Source: JAGGTJ01 sp964457545
GTDB taxonomy: Bacteria; Desulfobacterota; DSM-4660; Desulfatiglandales; Desulfatiglandaceae
Direction: 5' to 3'
NCBI GenBank assembly: GCA_964457545.1
Contig: CAYWEN010000006.1
Coordinates: 48,432 to 112,431 of the forward strand
Length of the DNA stretch: 64,000 nucleotides
Positions 43,560 to 52,289 of the stretch are shown here, piece by piece. Numbering within the stretch: position 1 is the first letter of the stretch; each line of letters begins with the position of its first letter. Both the position numbers and the translations under genes were made by a program. Under the pieces are notes generated by a model. That model made no database searches. It was not told the origin of the DNA and saw only the letters and a list, made by a program, of their open reading frames with translations.

Positions 43560-44942
43560 TTATCCTACCATAATGTTTTCTTCAGCATACTGATAACGAG
43601 GGGCTATAGTGCGGCTTACTGCCATGGCAATTACTAACGGTCCCAGACGGCCTATAAACATTATTACCGTTAGTATCAGCTTTCCCACTGTAGTAAGATC
43701 CGCCGTGATTCCGGTGGAAAGACCCACGGTGCCAAAGGCGCTGACTACTTCGAACAGAAGCTTGAGGAAATGTCCTCTGCTTAACGGAACAGGAACGTTT
43801 CCCTGTTCTGTTACAAGCATAAGCATGGTCCCCACTATAATAACAAGCATACTGGTCATAACAAGACTTATTGCCTTGTTAACACTTTCCTGTGATATAG
43901 TACGGTAAAACACCTCTGGTCTTTTAAAACCTTTAAGCTTGGAGCTTCCGAGTATAATCAGTGTGGCAAAGGTGGTTGTTTTGATGCCTCCTCCGCACGA
44001 ACCTGGAGATGCCCCGATAAACATGAGCAACATAAGAATAAAGAGTGTTACATTTGTAAAATTGCCTATCGGGATGGTGTTGAATCCTGCTGTTCTGGCA
44101 GTTACGGCATGAAAAAATCCAGCGAGAAAACGATCTGGAACCGATAATGGTCTCAGGGTATTATGCCATTCCATAATGGTTATCATAATACCGCTTGAAA
44201 TTATTAAAATCAGGGTAGTAGATATTACCAGCTTGGAATGAAGACTTAACTGGGATAATGTTCGCAGATTGTGAGGCCTTTTTTGTTTGAGCTCAGACAT
44301 TACGAGGAATCCAATCCCCCCGCTTATAATCAAAAGACATGTTGCAATGTTTATCGGCCAATCTGTTTGCCAGTTTTCCAATCCATTGGAGAACAGGGAA
44401 AAACCGGCATTGCAGAATGCGCTTACAGAATGAAATACAGAAAGATATATAGCCTGGATAACTCCGTATGAAGGCAGGAATCGAAGAAACATTATGGATG
44501 CTCCCAGTCCTTCCATAACAAAGGTAAATAGTACCATGTCCTTGAGGGTAGAATATATGTCTCTTTCACCTCCCCCCGTGAGGGTGTCCTGCACAACCAT
44601 TTGGCCTGCAAGGCTTGGACGTTTTCCTGCCATTAGGATTACAAAGGTTGAAATTGTCATGATACCCAGGCCTCCTGTCTGAATCAGGAGAAGGATCACT
44701 GTTTGCCCAAACAAACTGAATGCATGTCCTGTATCCAGTACGGTGAGACCGGTAACACATACTGCTGAAGTGGCTGTGAACAGTGCGTCCACGAATTTTA
44801 TCTTTTGTGAGGTTGCGGATGCTTCAGGAAGTGTCAGTAAGACTGTACCGATACATATCAGAATAGCAAAACCGCATATGGATATGCGTGCAGGTGACTG
44901 GATAAGCGATCTGGATATTCGGCGGGTAAATATAAAAGACAT
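43560..44942 (-). CDS. trkH: Potassium transporter TrkH/KtrB
   Basis: A 460-residue membrane protein with four MPM pore repeats. Selectivity-filter segments are visible as 'TSAVCVTGLTV', 'SAFCNAGFSLF', 'ARTAGFNTIPI' and 'SAFGTVGLSTGI'. It imports K+ with TrkA/KtrA. Size and the pairing with a single-RCK-type TrkA fit the Ktr group as well as Trk. The ribosome site is weak. Confidence 0.93.
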   Translation of the reverse strand: MSFIFTRRISRSLIQSPARISICGFAILICIGTVLLTLPEASATSQKIKFVDALFTATSAVCVTGLTVLDTGHAFSLFGQTVILLLIQTGGLGIMTISTFVILMAGKRPSLAGQMVVQDTLTGGGERDIYSTLKDMVLFTFVMEGLGASIMFLRFLPSYGVIQAIYLSVFHSVSAFCNAGFSLFSNGLENWQTDWPINIATCLLIISGGIGFLVMSELKQKRPHNLRTLSQLSLHSKLVISTTLILIISSGIMITIMEWHNTLRPLSVPDRFLAGFFHAVTARTAGFNTIPIGNFTNVTLFILMLLMFIGASPGSCGGGIKTTTFATLIILGSSKLKGFKRPEVFYRTISQESVNKAISLVMTSMLVIIVGTMLMLVTEQGNVPVPLSRGHFLKLLFEVVSAFGTVGLSTGITADLTTVGKLILTVIMFIGRLGPLVIAMAVSRTIAPRYQYAEENIMVG

Positions 44943-45055
44943 CGCTTGTTTCTAATTTCAGTTCTTTGTTGTCGTGTATTGTTTTGTATGGCACAAGTAC
45001 AAACAAGTATGTTGTTTGTTTTATGAATAGCGCTGATTTGGTCTGTCCATTCAGC

Positions 45056-45652
45056 TTAAAGTATTTCAACCAGGCCTGTATCCAGATTGTAAAAAGCTGA
45101 AACAACCGTCAATCTGTTATCTTGTATACAACGTGATAAAATCGGGGTTGACTGTTTCAACTGCTCTGAAACCATTTTTACATTTGCCTTTGCTGTGTTA
45201 TCTACTATGTTTTTGGTCCGGTTTTGTATGCTGTTCATGGCCGGTAGGATGGCTGCTGTCAGATCAGACAGATGGCCTTCCAGATTGTTCCCTGCGACTG
45301 TTGCCTTGACAGCGCCGCACTGGGAGTGTCCCAGTACCATAACGAGAGGTGTGTGTAGTTCAGATACTGCATATTCAATACTGCCCAAGACTGCAGTATC
45401 TATTATGTTGCCTGCTACACGAACCACAAACAGGTCTCCCAGCCCCTGATCAAATATGATTTCAGGTGGTATCCTGGAATCAGAGCATCCTAATATAACG
45501 GCAGAGGGAGATTGCCCCTTGCACAGCTTTTTTCTATGTTCAGGTGTCTGGTTTGGATATACCTGTTTCAGCGATACATATCTTTGATTACCTTCTATCA
45601 GCTTTTCCAGTATTTGTTGACCGTTTGACAGGCCTGTGATCTTGTTTTCCAT
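45056..45652 (-). CDS. Beta-class carbonic anhydrase
   Basis: A 198-residue zinc enzyme interconverting CO2 and bicarbonate. Zinc ligands are Cys56 and Asp58 in 'GCSDSRIPPEIIF', and His109 and Cys112 in 'GHSQCGAVKA'. The open-site dyad Asp58-Arg60 is present. No signal peptide, so cytoplasmic. It lies between the SulP transporter and trkH on the same strand, a context that suggests supply or removal of bicarbonate transported by SulP. Confidence 0.94.
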   Translation of the reverse strand: MENKITGLSNGQQILEKLIEGNQRYVSLKQVYPNQTPEHRKKLCKGQSPSAVILGCSDSRIPPEIIFDQGLGDLFVVRVAGNIIDTAVLGSIEYAVSELHTPLVMVLGHSQCGAVKATVAGNNLEGHLSDLTAAILPAMNSIQNRTKNIVDNTAKANVKMVSEQLKQSTPILSRCIQDNRLTVVSAFYNLDTGLVEIL

Positions 45653-45797
45653 TTTTGATCTGTTTTTATGTGTGCATGTTTTGGTTATATCATATATTAT
45701 TAAAACCTCAAGGTCTATTATTCCGCTTGGATAAATATGAAATGACCATAAGGCTTTGATGAAGATGGTGCATGGAGAATTGCTTTTCCTTGCAGTT

Positions 45798-47930
45798 TCA
45801 GGGATGATAAAAACAGGAAATCGGCATTATGAGAGGACAGGATTCCTCTTCTCCATCCCTGTGGGCGTCTTCATGTATGCTGTTAATGGCACTTTCCATG
45901 GTTGGATAAATATGGTCTTCGCCTATTTTTTCAATAAAGCCAGTGCGCTTTAGCACCTTCATAACTACTTCATTTACCCCGCTCATAGAGAGGTCTATTC
46001 CGGCATTTCTAACTCTGTCCACAAGTAAAGCCAATGTTTCTTCACCAGATGCATCTATATCATTGATGCCGTTAGATACAATTATTATATGCCTCAAGTT
46101 CTTTTTTGAAAGCATGACTTCTGTGATCTTGTCTTCCAGATAACTTGCATTGGCAAAGAAAAGAGGGCCGTCAAAACGGATCATGGATATGTAGTCACAT
46201 TCCTTGAGGTTATAGGCGGTGACAGACCTGAATGCAAAGTCAATTCCCCTTGCCAGGGAAGCAACATTGGGTCTCATGCTTTTGTACAGGAATACCGCAA
46301 GAGACAATACAACTCCGATCATAATACCCTTATCCAGATGTGGTGCGAACAAAAGAGTGCAGCTAAAGGTAAGAATTGCGATAATGCCATCGTAGCGTTG
46401 TGCTTTCCATGCATGTACAAAGCCTTCTGCATTTATCAGGCCGATAACCGCCATCATTATGATTGCGGCAAGCACTGATTGGGGCAAGTAATAGAGAAAA
46501 GGAGTAAATAACAGTAGCGCAATTACTACTGTCAGGCTGGTAAATACGCTGGACATGCCTGTTATGGCTCCGGCCTGAATATTTACTGCGGACCTGGAGA
46601 AAGACCCTGATGTCGGATAGCTTTTTCCAATGGAACCTATTATGTTGCCAAGTCCCTGCCCTATGAGTTCCTGGTTTGGGTCTAATCTCTGTCCGGTTTT
46701 TGCTGCCAAGGCCTTTGCAATTGAGATAGCCTCCATGAAACCCAGCAGTGATATGATTGCTGCATAAGGAAAGAGACGCAGCATAATATTAATGTCTGTT
46801 TTTGGCATGCTGAGCGCTGGAAGTCCTTTGGGTATGCTACCCACTACTGCTCCGCCTCCCATCATGACGATATTATTTGTTTTGATGTGTTCATTCGTTG
46901 CCTTTATACGCCAGGTGCGGCCATCACTTTGATATCCTGCAGGAAGTTCACCTTTGATGTAGAATTTCATACCGGGTGTCTGTTTAACGCCTTCAAACAG
47001 CAGGGATCTGATTGCATCCCTGTATGTCCGGGCCATTTTTTTTGCATGCTGCATATTTACAAGGAGGACGCTGATATCGCGTTCTGTAGTCAAAACCTCC
47101 ATTATATCATGAGAACTGTTGGCCTTTTCCAGGGCATTCATAAGTTTTGTTCTTGTTTTTGCATACTGGTCAATAATGCTGACAGCATTATTGAATTTTT
47201 CAATTAGCTCATGGACCTTGGGAGACTGAATGGCGGAAATGTCTGTTACGATATCATGATGAAAACCAATGGCCCAGGATATAAGTGTTGTTATGACAAC
47301 GGCTACAAGAACATTAGGAAGCCTGGGCGATATGCGTTTCAGTCCATACATAATGATAAAAGCAAGCACTGCCATAAAGAATGTGGGCCAATGGGTATAA
47401 TGAATTGCTGATTTTATAACCCTGTAAATGGTCTCGTAATGGTGCTCTGCCTTGTCTACATACACGCCGAACAGCTTTGATAACTGGGATGATGCAATGA
47501 TAATGGCTGCAGCGTTGGTGAAACCGTTTACGACCGGATGTGACAGGAAATTAACGAGAATACCCAGCCGCAATATTCCCAGGGATAACTGAAAAATGCC
47601 CACAACAAGGGCCAGCAGGATGGCATAGGCTATATATCCTTCGCTGCCTGCGATTGCCAATGGTTCAAGAGATGCGGAAGTCATAAGAGAAACAACCGCC
47701 ACAGGTCCGGTAGCAAGTTGTCGGCTGGATCCAAACAGGGCCGCAACTATGGGGGGCAGGAATGAGGCATAAAGGCCGTAGTATGCTGGCAGCCCTGCTA
47801 ATTGTGCATATGCCATGGACTGGGGAATAAGCACGAGAGCCACAGTGATTCCGGCAATAAAATCATTCCGCAAGCTTTCCAGGCTATAATCCGTGAACCA
47901 GTCAATAAAAGGAAAGATACGTTTTAACAT
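45798..47930 (-). CDS. SulP-family anion transporter with large insertion and STAS domain
   Basis: A 710-residue inner-membrane transporter. SulP landmarks are 'NDFIAGITVALVLIPQSMAYAQLAGLPAYYGLYASFLP' and 'SRQLATGPVAVVSLMTS'. After 'VVITTLISWAIGF' (about 223) comes an insert of about 125 mostly hydrophilic, helical residues (about 232-358) before 'VVGSIPKGLPALSMP', where typical SulP proteins join directly. The C-terminal STAS domain is about 575-690. SulP proteins carry sulfate, bicarbonate or other anions. The adjacent carbonic anhydrase favours bicarbonate. AGAGG precedes the start. Confidence 0.88.
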   Translation of the reverse strand: MLKRIFPFIDWFTDYSLESLRNDFIAGITVALVLIPQSMAYAQLAGLPAYYGLYASFLPPIVAALFGSSRQLATGPVAVVSLMTSASLEPLAIAGSEGYIAYAILLALVVGIFQLSLGILRLGILVNFLSHPVVNGFTNAAAIIIASSQLSKLFGVYVDKAEHHYETIYRVIKSAIHYTHWPTFFMAVLAFIIMYGLKRISPRLPNVLVAVVITTLISWAIGFHHDIVTDISAIQSPKVHELIEKFNNAVSIIDQYAKTRTKLMNALEKANSSHDIMEVLTTERDISVLLVNMQHAKKMARTYRDAIRSLLFEGVKQTPGMKFYIKGELPAGYQSDGRTWRIKATNEHIKTNNIVMMGGGAVVGSIPKGLPALSMPKTDINIMLRLFPYAAIISLLGFMEAISIAKALAAKTGQRLDPNQELIGQGLGNIIGSIGKSYPTSGSFSRSAVNIQAGAITGMSSVFTSLTVVIALLLFTPFLYYLPQSVLAAIIMMAVIGLINAEGFVHAWKAQRYDGIIAILTFSCTLLFAPHLDKGIMIGVVLSLAVFLYKSMRPNVASLARGIDFAFRSVTAYNLKECDYISMIRFDGPLFFANASYLEDKITEVMLSKKNLRHIIIVSNGINDIDASGEETLALLVDRVRNAGIDLSMSGVNEVVMKVLKRTGFIEKIGEDHIYPTMESAINSIHEDAHRDGEEESCPLIMPISCFYHP

Positions 47931-48013
47931 AATCAGATACCTCTTGATGGATTATATGGCCTTGTTCTTAAAGGTAACAGGAAGATGTTATGTGATTTAT
48001 TGAAACGGGCTTG

Positions 48014-49612
48014 TTAAAGTGGCAGAAATGTGGTTACGGGCAGCAATACGGTAAAAGTGGTGCCATATCCTTCTTTGCTGTTTACCAGAATACGTCCACC
48101 ATGCTTTGTGATTATGCCCTGTGAAACGCTTAATCCAAGACCGGTACCCTTTCCTTTGTCTTTTGTAGTGAAGAAAGGATCAAATATCGAGGGAAGAATA
48201 TGTTCCGGGATGCCGCTTCCAGAATCAATAATCTTCACCGCTACATAGTTTGGTTCGTCGGCTGGCAACACCATAATCTGGATTCTTCCTCCCTTAGGAG
48301 ATGCGTTTATGGCATTTATAATGAGGTTCAGAAACACCTGTATCAATTGCTGGCTATCCCCATGAACCTTGGGCAGGTTTTCTGTGGCATGTATCTCTAT
48401 TTTTATGCCCTCTATCTTGATTTGATTGGCTGCAAGGTCAATAGTTTTCTGGAGTAAATCTTTAAGGTTAAGCGGTTCCATATGAGAGCTGCTTTCCCTC
48501 GCAAAATCAAGAAGATTGCCCACAATCTTTTTGGAACGATTTGCCTCATCAACTATATCGGTTATCATCTCTTTGCGGTCATCATCTGACAGGGTGTTGT
48601 AATCTTCTAACAACATGTGTGCAGTAATGGTGATATTGTTCAATGGATTATTAAGTTCGTGTGCAATACCTGCGGTGAGAGTTCCTACTGCACGCATTTT
48701 ATGGGATTGTATGAGGATGGCCTCACGGCGTTCCAATTCCTGAATCATATAATTAAAGGCAAGAGCAAGGTCAGTGAATTCATCCTGAAATCGTTTGGCG
48801 GGAGTGATGGGAGTAAAATCACCTGCAGCGATTCGTTGTGAATAGCTTGCAAAGCGTTTGATGCTTTTGAGCAGGAGCCCCCCCATGAAGTAGGCTTCTA
48901 TCAGCAAAAGTATGAGCAGAAAAACAAGACTGTAAAAATGTATTCTGATGGATAGGGAAAGGGCGTTAGTAACAGAAGTCCTTTCCTTGTCTGCCAATTG
49001 TTCTGTCAATGAAACCATTTTATGACCATAGTTCCGTAAGTTCAATTCAATTTGATTTTCATGTTTTTCGTACTCATGTTTCTGGATTTTTCCTTTCTGT
49101 TGTATTAAGTTGAGTAATCGCTGCAGTTCATCTTTATATTTTTCAAAATTTTGTATTATCTGATGGACGGCTCCGTTTTTTATCCTGTTTGAGTTCTTGA
49201 TATGCGAGTTAATGATATCTTCTGCCTTGTATATATTTTCAAGTGCATCCTTCAGATTTGTGCCATACAGGAAGAAATTTTTCTCAAATCTGCGGGTCTG
49301 CTGTATCTCCATCAGGAACTCGTTAACCGTTTCCATGAACTGGAGTTTGTTTTTTACTTGATATGTGGTAATTATCAGAATTGCTGCTATGACAACGACA
49401 AAAAGGAAGGCTATAAAAAAAGACAGGAAAAGCTGCCACCGTACGCTGAAACGTTTTCGGGATAGCAATGCCTTGCGGGCATGTTCTATCGCCTGAAGTT
49501 TGTTTTGCGTGTTTTCAGCAGAGTGCTCGGTAAACGGATAATCTGTCTCAGTTTTGGGAGGAGGTATATTGTTATCCTCCTTCATGTCTGGAGATGCTGT
49601 ATGGTTATCCAT
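48014..49612 (-). CDS. Membrane sensor histidine kinase (HAMP, NtrB-like)
   Basis: A 532-residue kinase. After a disordered Pro/Glu-rich start come a first membrane helix (about 50-72), a helical periplasmic region of about 165 residues, a second helix (about 238-262, 'YSLVFLLILLLIEAYFMGG'), HAMP (about 262-315), the phosphoacceptor 'GIAHELNNPLNNI', and HATPase boxes 'NAINASPKGG', 'DSGSGIPEHILPSIFDPFFTTKDKGKGTGLGLS'. The ATG overlaps the stop of the receiver gene (ATGGATAA), so the pair is coupled. Confidence 0.9.
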   Translation of the reverse strand: MDNHTASPDMKEDNNIPPPKTETDYPFTEHSAENTQNKLQAIEHARKALLSRKRFSVRWQLFLSFFIAFLFVVVIAAILIITTYQVKNKLQFMETVNEFLMEIQQTRRFEKNFFLYGTNLKDALENIYKAEDIINSHIKNSNRIKNGAVHQIIQNFEKYKDELQRLLNLIQQKGKIQKHEYEKHENQIELNLRNYGHKMVSLTEQLADKERTSVTNALSLSIRIHFYSLVFLLILLLIEAYFMGGLLLKSIKRFASYSQRIAAGDFTPITPAKRFQDEFTDLALAFNYMIQELERREAILIQSHKMRAVGTLTAGIAHELNNPLNNITITAHMLLEDYNTLSDDDRKEMITDIVDEANRSKKIVGNLLDFARESSSHMEPLNLKDLLQKTIDLAANQIKIEGIKIEIHATENLPKVHGDSQQLIQVFLNLIINAINASPKGGRIQIMVLPADEPNYVAVKIIDSGSGIPEHILPSIFDPFFTTKDKGKGTGLGLSVSQGIITKHGGRILVNSKEGYGTTFTVLLPVTTFLPL

Positions 49613-50021
49613 TTTTGGTTCCAGTTGTTGTTTCAAAATTGATATCAGACCCAAGGGCCTTTGCTGCTCTGTCTATGACTTCTCTTAGGTCATTGGGAGT
49701 GAAGGGTTTTGCAATGAAATCAAATGCCCCCCTTTCCATTGCTTCACGGGCAACGGACATCATGGCATAACCGGTAATCATTATCACTTTTGTATGTTGA
49801 GATTTTTTTACAACCCGGTCAAGAACCTGCAACCCATCTATTTCGTCCATACGAATGTCTGTTACAACAATGTCAAATTTTTTTTGATCGATTCTGTCCA
49901 ATGCCTCCTTCGGATCCTGGAACACCTCTACGTTACATCCTATTTTTGTCAAAGCAGGCTTAAGTCTTTTACCTACTATGGGTTCATCATCCAGAATCAG
50001 GACCTCTAATTTGTCAGACAT
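49605..50021 (-). CDS. Single-domain response regulator (receiver only)
   Basis: A 138-residue CheY-like receiver: acidic pair in 'LILDDEP', phosphoacceptor Asp55 in 'VVTDIRM', Thr in 'VIMITGYAMM', Lys in 'FIAKPFTP'. No output domain, so it either relays phosphate to another protein or acts by binding. Strong AAGGAGG before the ATG. It overlaps the kinase gene by eight bases. Confidence 0.92.
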   Translation of the reverse strand: MSDKLEVLILDDEPIVGKRLKPALTKIGCNVEVFQDPKEALDRIDQKKFDIVVTDIRMDEIDGLQVLDRVVKKSQHTKVIMITGYAMMSVAREAMERGAFDFIAKPFTPNDLREVIDRAAKALGSDINFETTTGTKNG

Positions 50022-50116
50022 GGTTTCCTCCTTTTTTCATTTTTTCTCAGATTTTGCCGGGATGCCTGCCCTTTTTTGGTTATACCTGTGTTTTAAATGA
50101 TTATGTTTTCATAACC

Positions 50117-50941
50117 TTATCGGAATGTTTCAATGGCCTGTCTGAGCATATCGTTGATAATATGGACCTCGACATAGTTAACACCGGCCATGTTTCCCAC
50201 CATCTCTTTAATAATCCGTGTCTTTTTTTGTTTTTCACGCTTTAATGCCTTGATTTCAATTACTACCGTTCCATTGGTGGCATTTACCCTTACATCCGGA
50301 AACCGTTTTAACAATACTGCTTTTACTCTGCTTGCCAATTCCCTGTCATGAAGACATCTTATGGAATATGTCATGGGCTGGAATTTCCTGTAGGTGCTTG
50401 CTTTTGCAATCATGTCCACTGCCTCTTTATCATCGATTTGACTGAGATTGATTACAAGGTCATAACGTGATAAATCAGTCTCATCGATGTTGAATGCACT
50501 TAGGGACCATTTCTTGCGCAATTCTTTCTGCTGCTTGACTATGTTATAGGCTTTTTCAACAGATATTCCCTCTTTTGATGCTATCTCCCTGGCCATCTTT
50601 TCTGGGTCCATTAGTATTCGAACTTTCATAACATGTGAAACCCCCAGGACATACAAATGTGCTGCAAGTCCGTGGCAGATCACTTTATCATCCAACAGTT
50701 CCTTCAGTGTGCCTTCCTGAATATATACCAGGTATTGATGCCATGTCTTGGATGAGAAGCCAAACAATGATGGCATTTCATCCAGAGCCTTTAGCAACTT
50801 GCTTTCTGTGATATCATGCCGTTTTGCTATTTCCCCTAATATATCCCTGTCTACATATTTGTAATCGAGGTTATCCGCCGTCTTTTTTGCTATCTCTTTT
50901 CCCTTTTCGTAAGAATCTGATAAGAAAATTATAATAGGCAT
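50117..50941 (-). CDS. Cytidylate-kinase-like protein with BON-like tail (copy A)
   Basis: A 274-residue protein of the cytidylate kinase-like family. N-terminal 'IIIFLSDSYEKGKEIAKKTADNLDYKYVDRDIL' corresponds to the P-loop region, but the glycines are reduced (SDSYEKGKE), so ATP binding may be lost. 'KVICHGLAAHLYVLGVSHVMKVRI' is the conserved core. The C-terminal 80 residues ('ELASRVKAVLLKRFPDVRVNATNGTVVIEIKALK...GVNYVEVHI') resemble a BON domain. It is a tandem paralogue of the next gene upstream. AAGGATAAAACA before the ATG. Confidence 0.75.
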   Translation of the reverse strand: MPIIIFLSDSYEKGKEIAKKTADNLDYKYVDRDILGEIAKRHDITESKLLKALDEMPSLFGFSSKTWHQYLVYIQEGTLKELLDDKVICHGLAAHLYVLGVSHVMKVRILMDPEKMAREIASKEGISVEKAYNIVKQQKELRKKWSLSAFNIDETDLSRYDLVINLSQIDDKEAVDMIAKASTYRKFQPMTYSIRCLHDRELASRVKAVLLKRFPDVRVNATNGTVVIEIKALKREKQKKTRIIKEMVGNMAGVNYVEVHIINDMLRQAIETFR

Positions 50942-51206
50942 TGTTTTATCCTTGTGTTTTGAAATAGTCCGTTATTTGTTCACCTGTTGAAATTAGATAT
51001 ATCCTTAACAAGTATGAATGTTTCTTTGAGTTATGGGACATTGAAAACAAGTTGCTTGAACTCAGCGGTTTCTTTTACAAAAATGAATATCGGCAATGCC
51101 CATTTGTATGTTTCCCTGTAAGGACCCATGAATTTTGGGTGCAAACCGGATCAACCTGGAGTATCACTGCTGTTTTAAAGATCGTTTGAAGGGGAGATGT
51201 ACAGGG

Positions 51207-52019
51207 TTAAATTGCCTCAGGAGGAGCCTTCGTGCCTGCATGGACTTCTATATTGTTGATTCCATGTATTTTTTCCTTAAGGGGAGCAAGGTCCTTTTTG
51301 ACAGATTTTGCGATTCGTTCATCTCCTTTAATATAAACAATAACATTGCCGTATTCGCATTTGACCATAACAGAAGGAAATCTTTCCACGAGAGATACCT
51401 TTATTTCAGAGGCTATTGAAAGATCTTCCAGTTTGCGCTGTGAAAGTTCAGTCTGTTTAAACTGATCCAGAGCTGCAGCCTTGCATATAAAATCAACTGC
51501 ATCGTCCACTGTTAATCTTTTTATCCTGAGAGTAAGGTCGTACAGAGAGCTGTCCCATGGGTCCACTCCATACAGGGTTTTTGTCCACTTGCGTCGTTCA
51601 AGATCATCCTTGAGCAGGATCTCAAGAGCCTTTTCACGTGTTAGCTGTCGCATCTGCATTTCTGTGGCAAGGCGGTCTTCTATTGTTGAGGTGATTCTTA
51701 CCTTAAGGATATTAGGGATTCCGGGCAGCAGCAGGTGCCCTGCCAAACCGTGATATACAACATTATCGTTTTTTACCCGTTGCACAAGTGCGTTTCTGAT
51801 ATAGGCGATAAATGTCTGTTTGCTGCGATTGAAACGGTCCAGTATGGAAGGGGCATCATGTATGGCATGAATGAGCTTTATTTCAGGGATGTTGAATTGT
51901 TTGCTTGCGTTAAGCAGTATTTCTCTGCTGATACAGTCATAGCCCAGTCTTGCTGCTACTTTTTCTGCAACTTCCTTTCCTCTGCTGTAGGAACCACGGG
52001 ATATGGTTATTATTGGCAT
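51207..52019 (-). CDS. Cytidylate-kinase-like protein with BON-like tail (copy B)
   Basis: A 270-residue paralogue of the preceding entry. The P-loop is better preserved, 'ISRGSYSRGKEVAEKVAARLGYDCISREIL', followed by 'VVYHGLAGHLLLPGIPNILKVRI' and 'RRKWTKTLYGVDPWDSSLYDLTLRI'. The BON-like tail is 'IASEIKVSLVERFPSVMVKCEYGNVIVYIKGDE...INNIEVHAG'. AAGGAG seven bases before ATG 52019 fixes the start. The pairing with transporters and a two-component system suggests a signalling or scaffolding role, not CMP phosphorylation. Confidence 0.78.
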   Translation of the reverse strand: MPIITISRGSYSRGKEVAEKVAARLGYDCISREILLNASKQFNIPEIKLIHAIHDAPSILDRFNRSKQTFIAYIRNALVQRVKNDNVVYHGLAGHLLLPGIPNILKVRITSTIEDRLATEMQMRQLTREKALEILLKDDLERRKWTKTLYGVDPWDSSLYDLTLRIKRLTVDDAVDFICKAAALDQFKQTELSQRKLEDLSIASEIKVSLVERFPSVMVKCEYGNVIVYIKGDERIAKSVKKDLAPLKEKIHGINNIEVHAGTKAPPEAI

Positions 52020-52289
52020 AGTTGATCTCCTTATAGATACTTTGTGAGATAGATTGTTTGAGTCTGTCGGTATTGCTTGCAAAAACAATTTACAAATTTC
52101 CCAAAGCGGGAAAGTTGATATGTTTATACATCAGGCCTGGTCTTGTTTGGATTAGGCAACTCATCAAAGATACTTTGATAAACGATATTGTAATGACCAG
52201 TGAATTTATGTCTCATGGCAGTGGACAGGTTATTCAGCAAAAAACGGTATCAAGCCCTGCCCAATAGGGTCTTTCAAAAGGTTCCTGTT

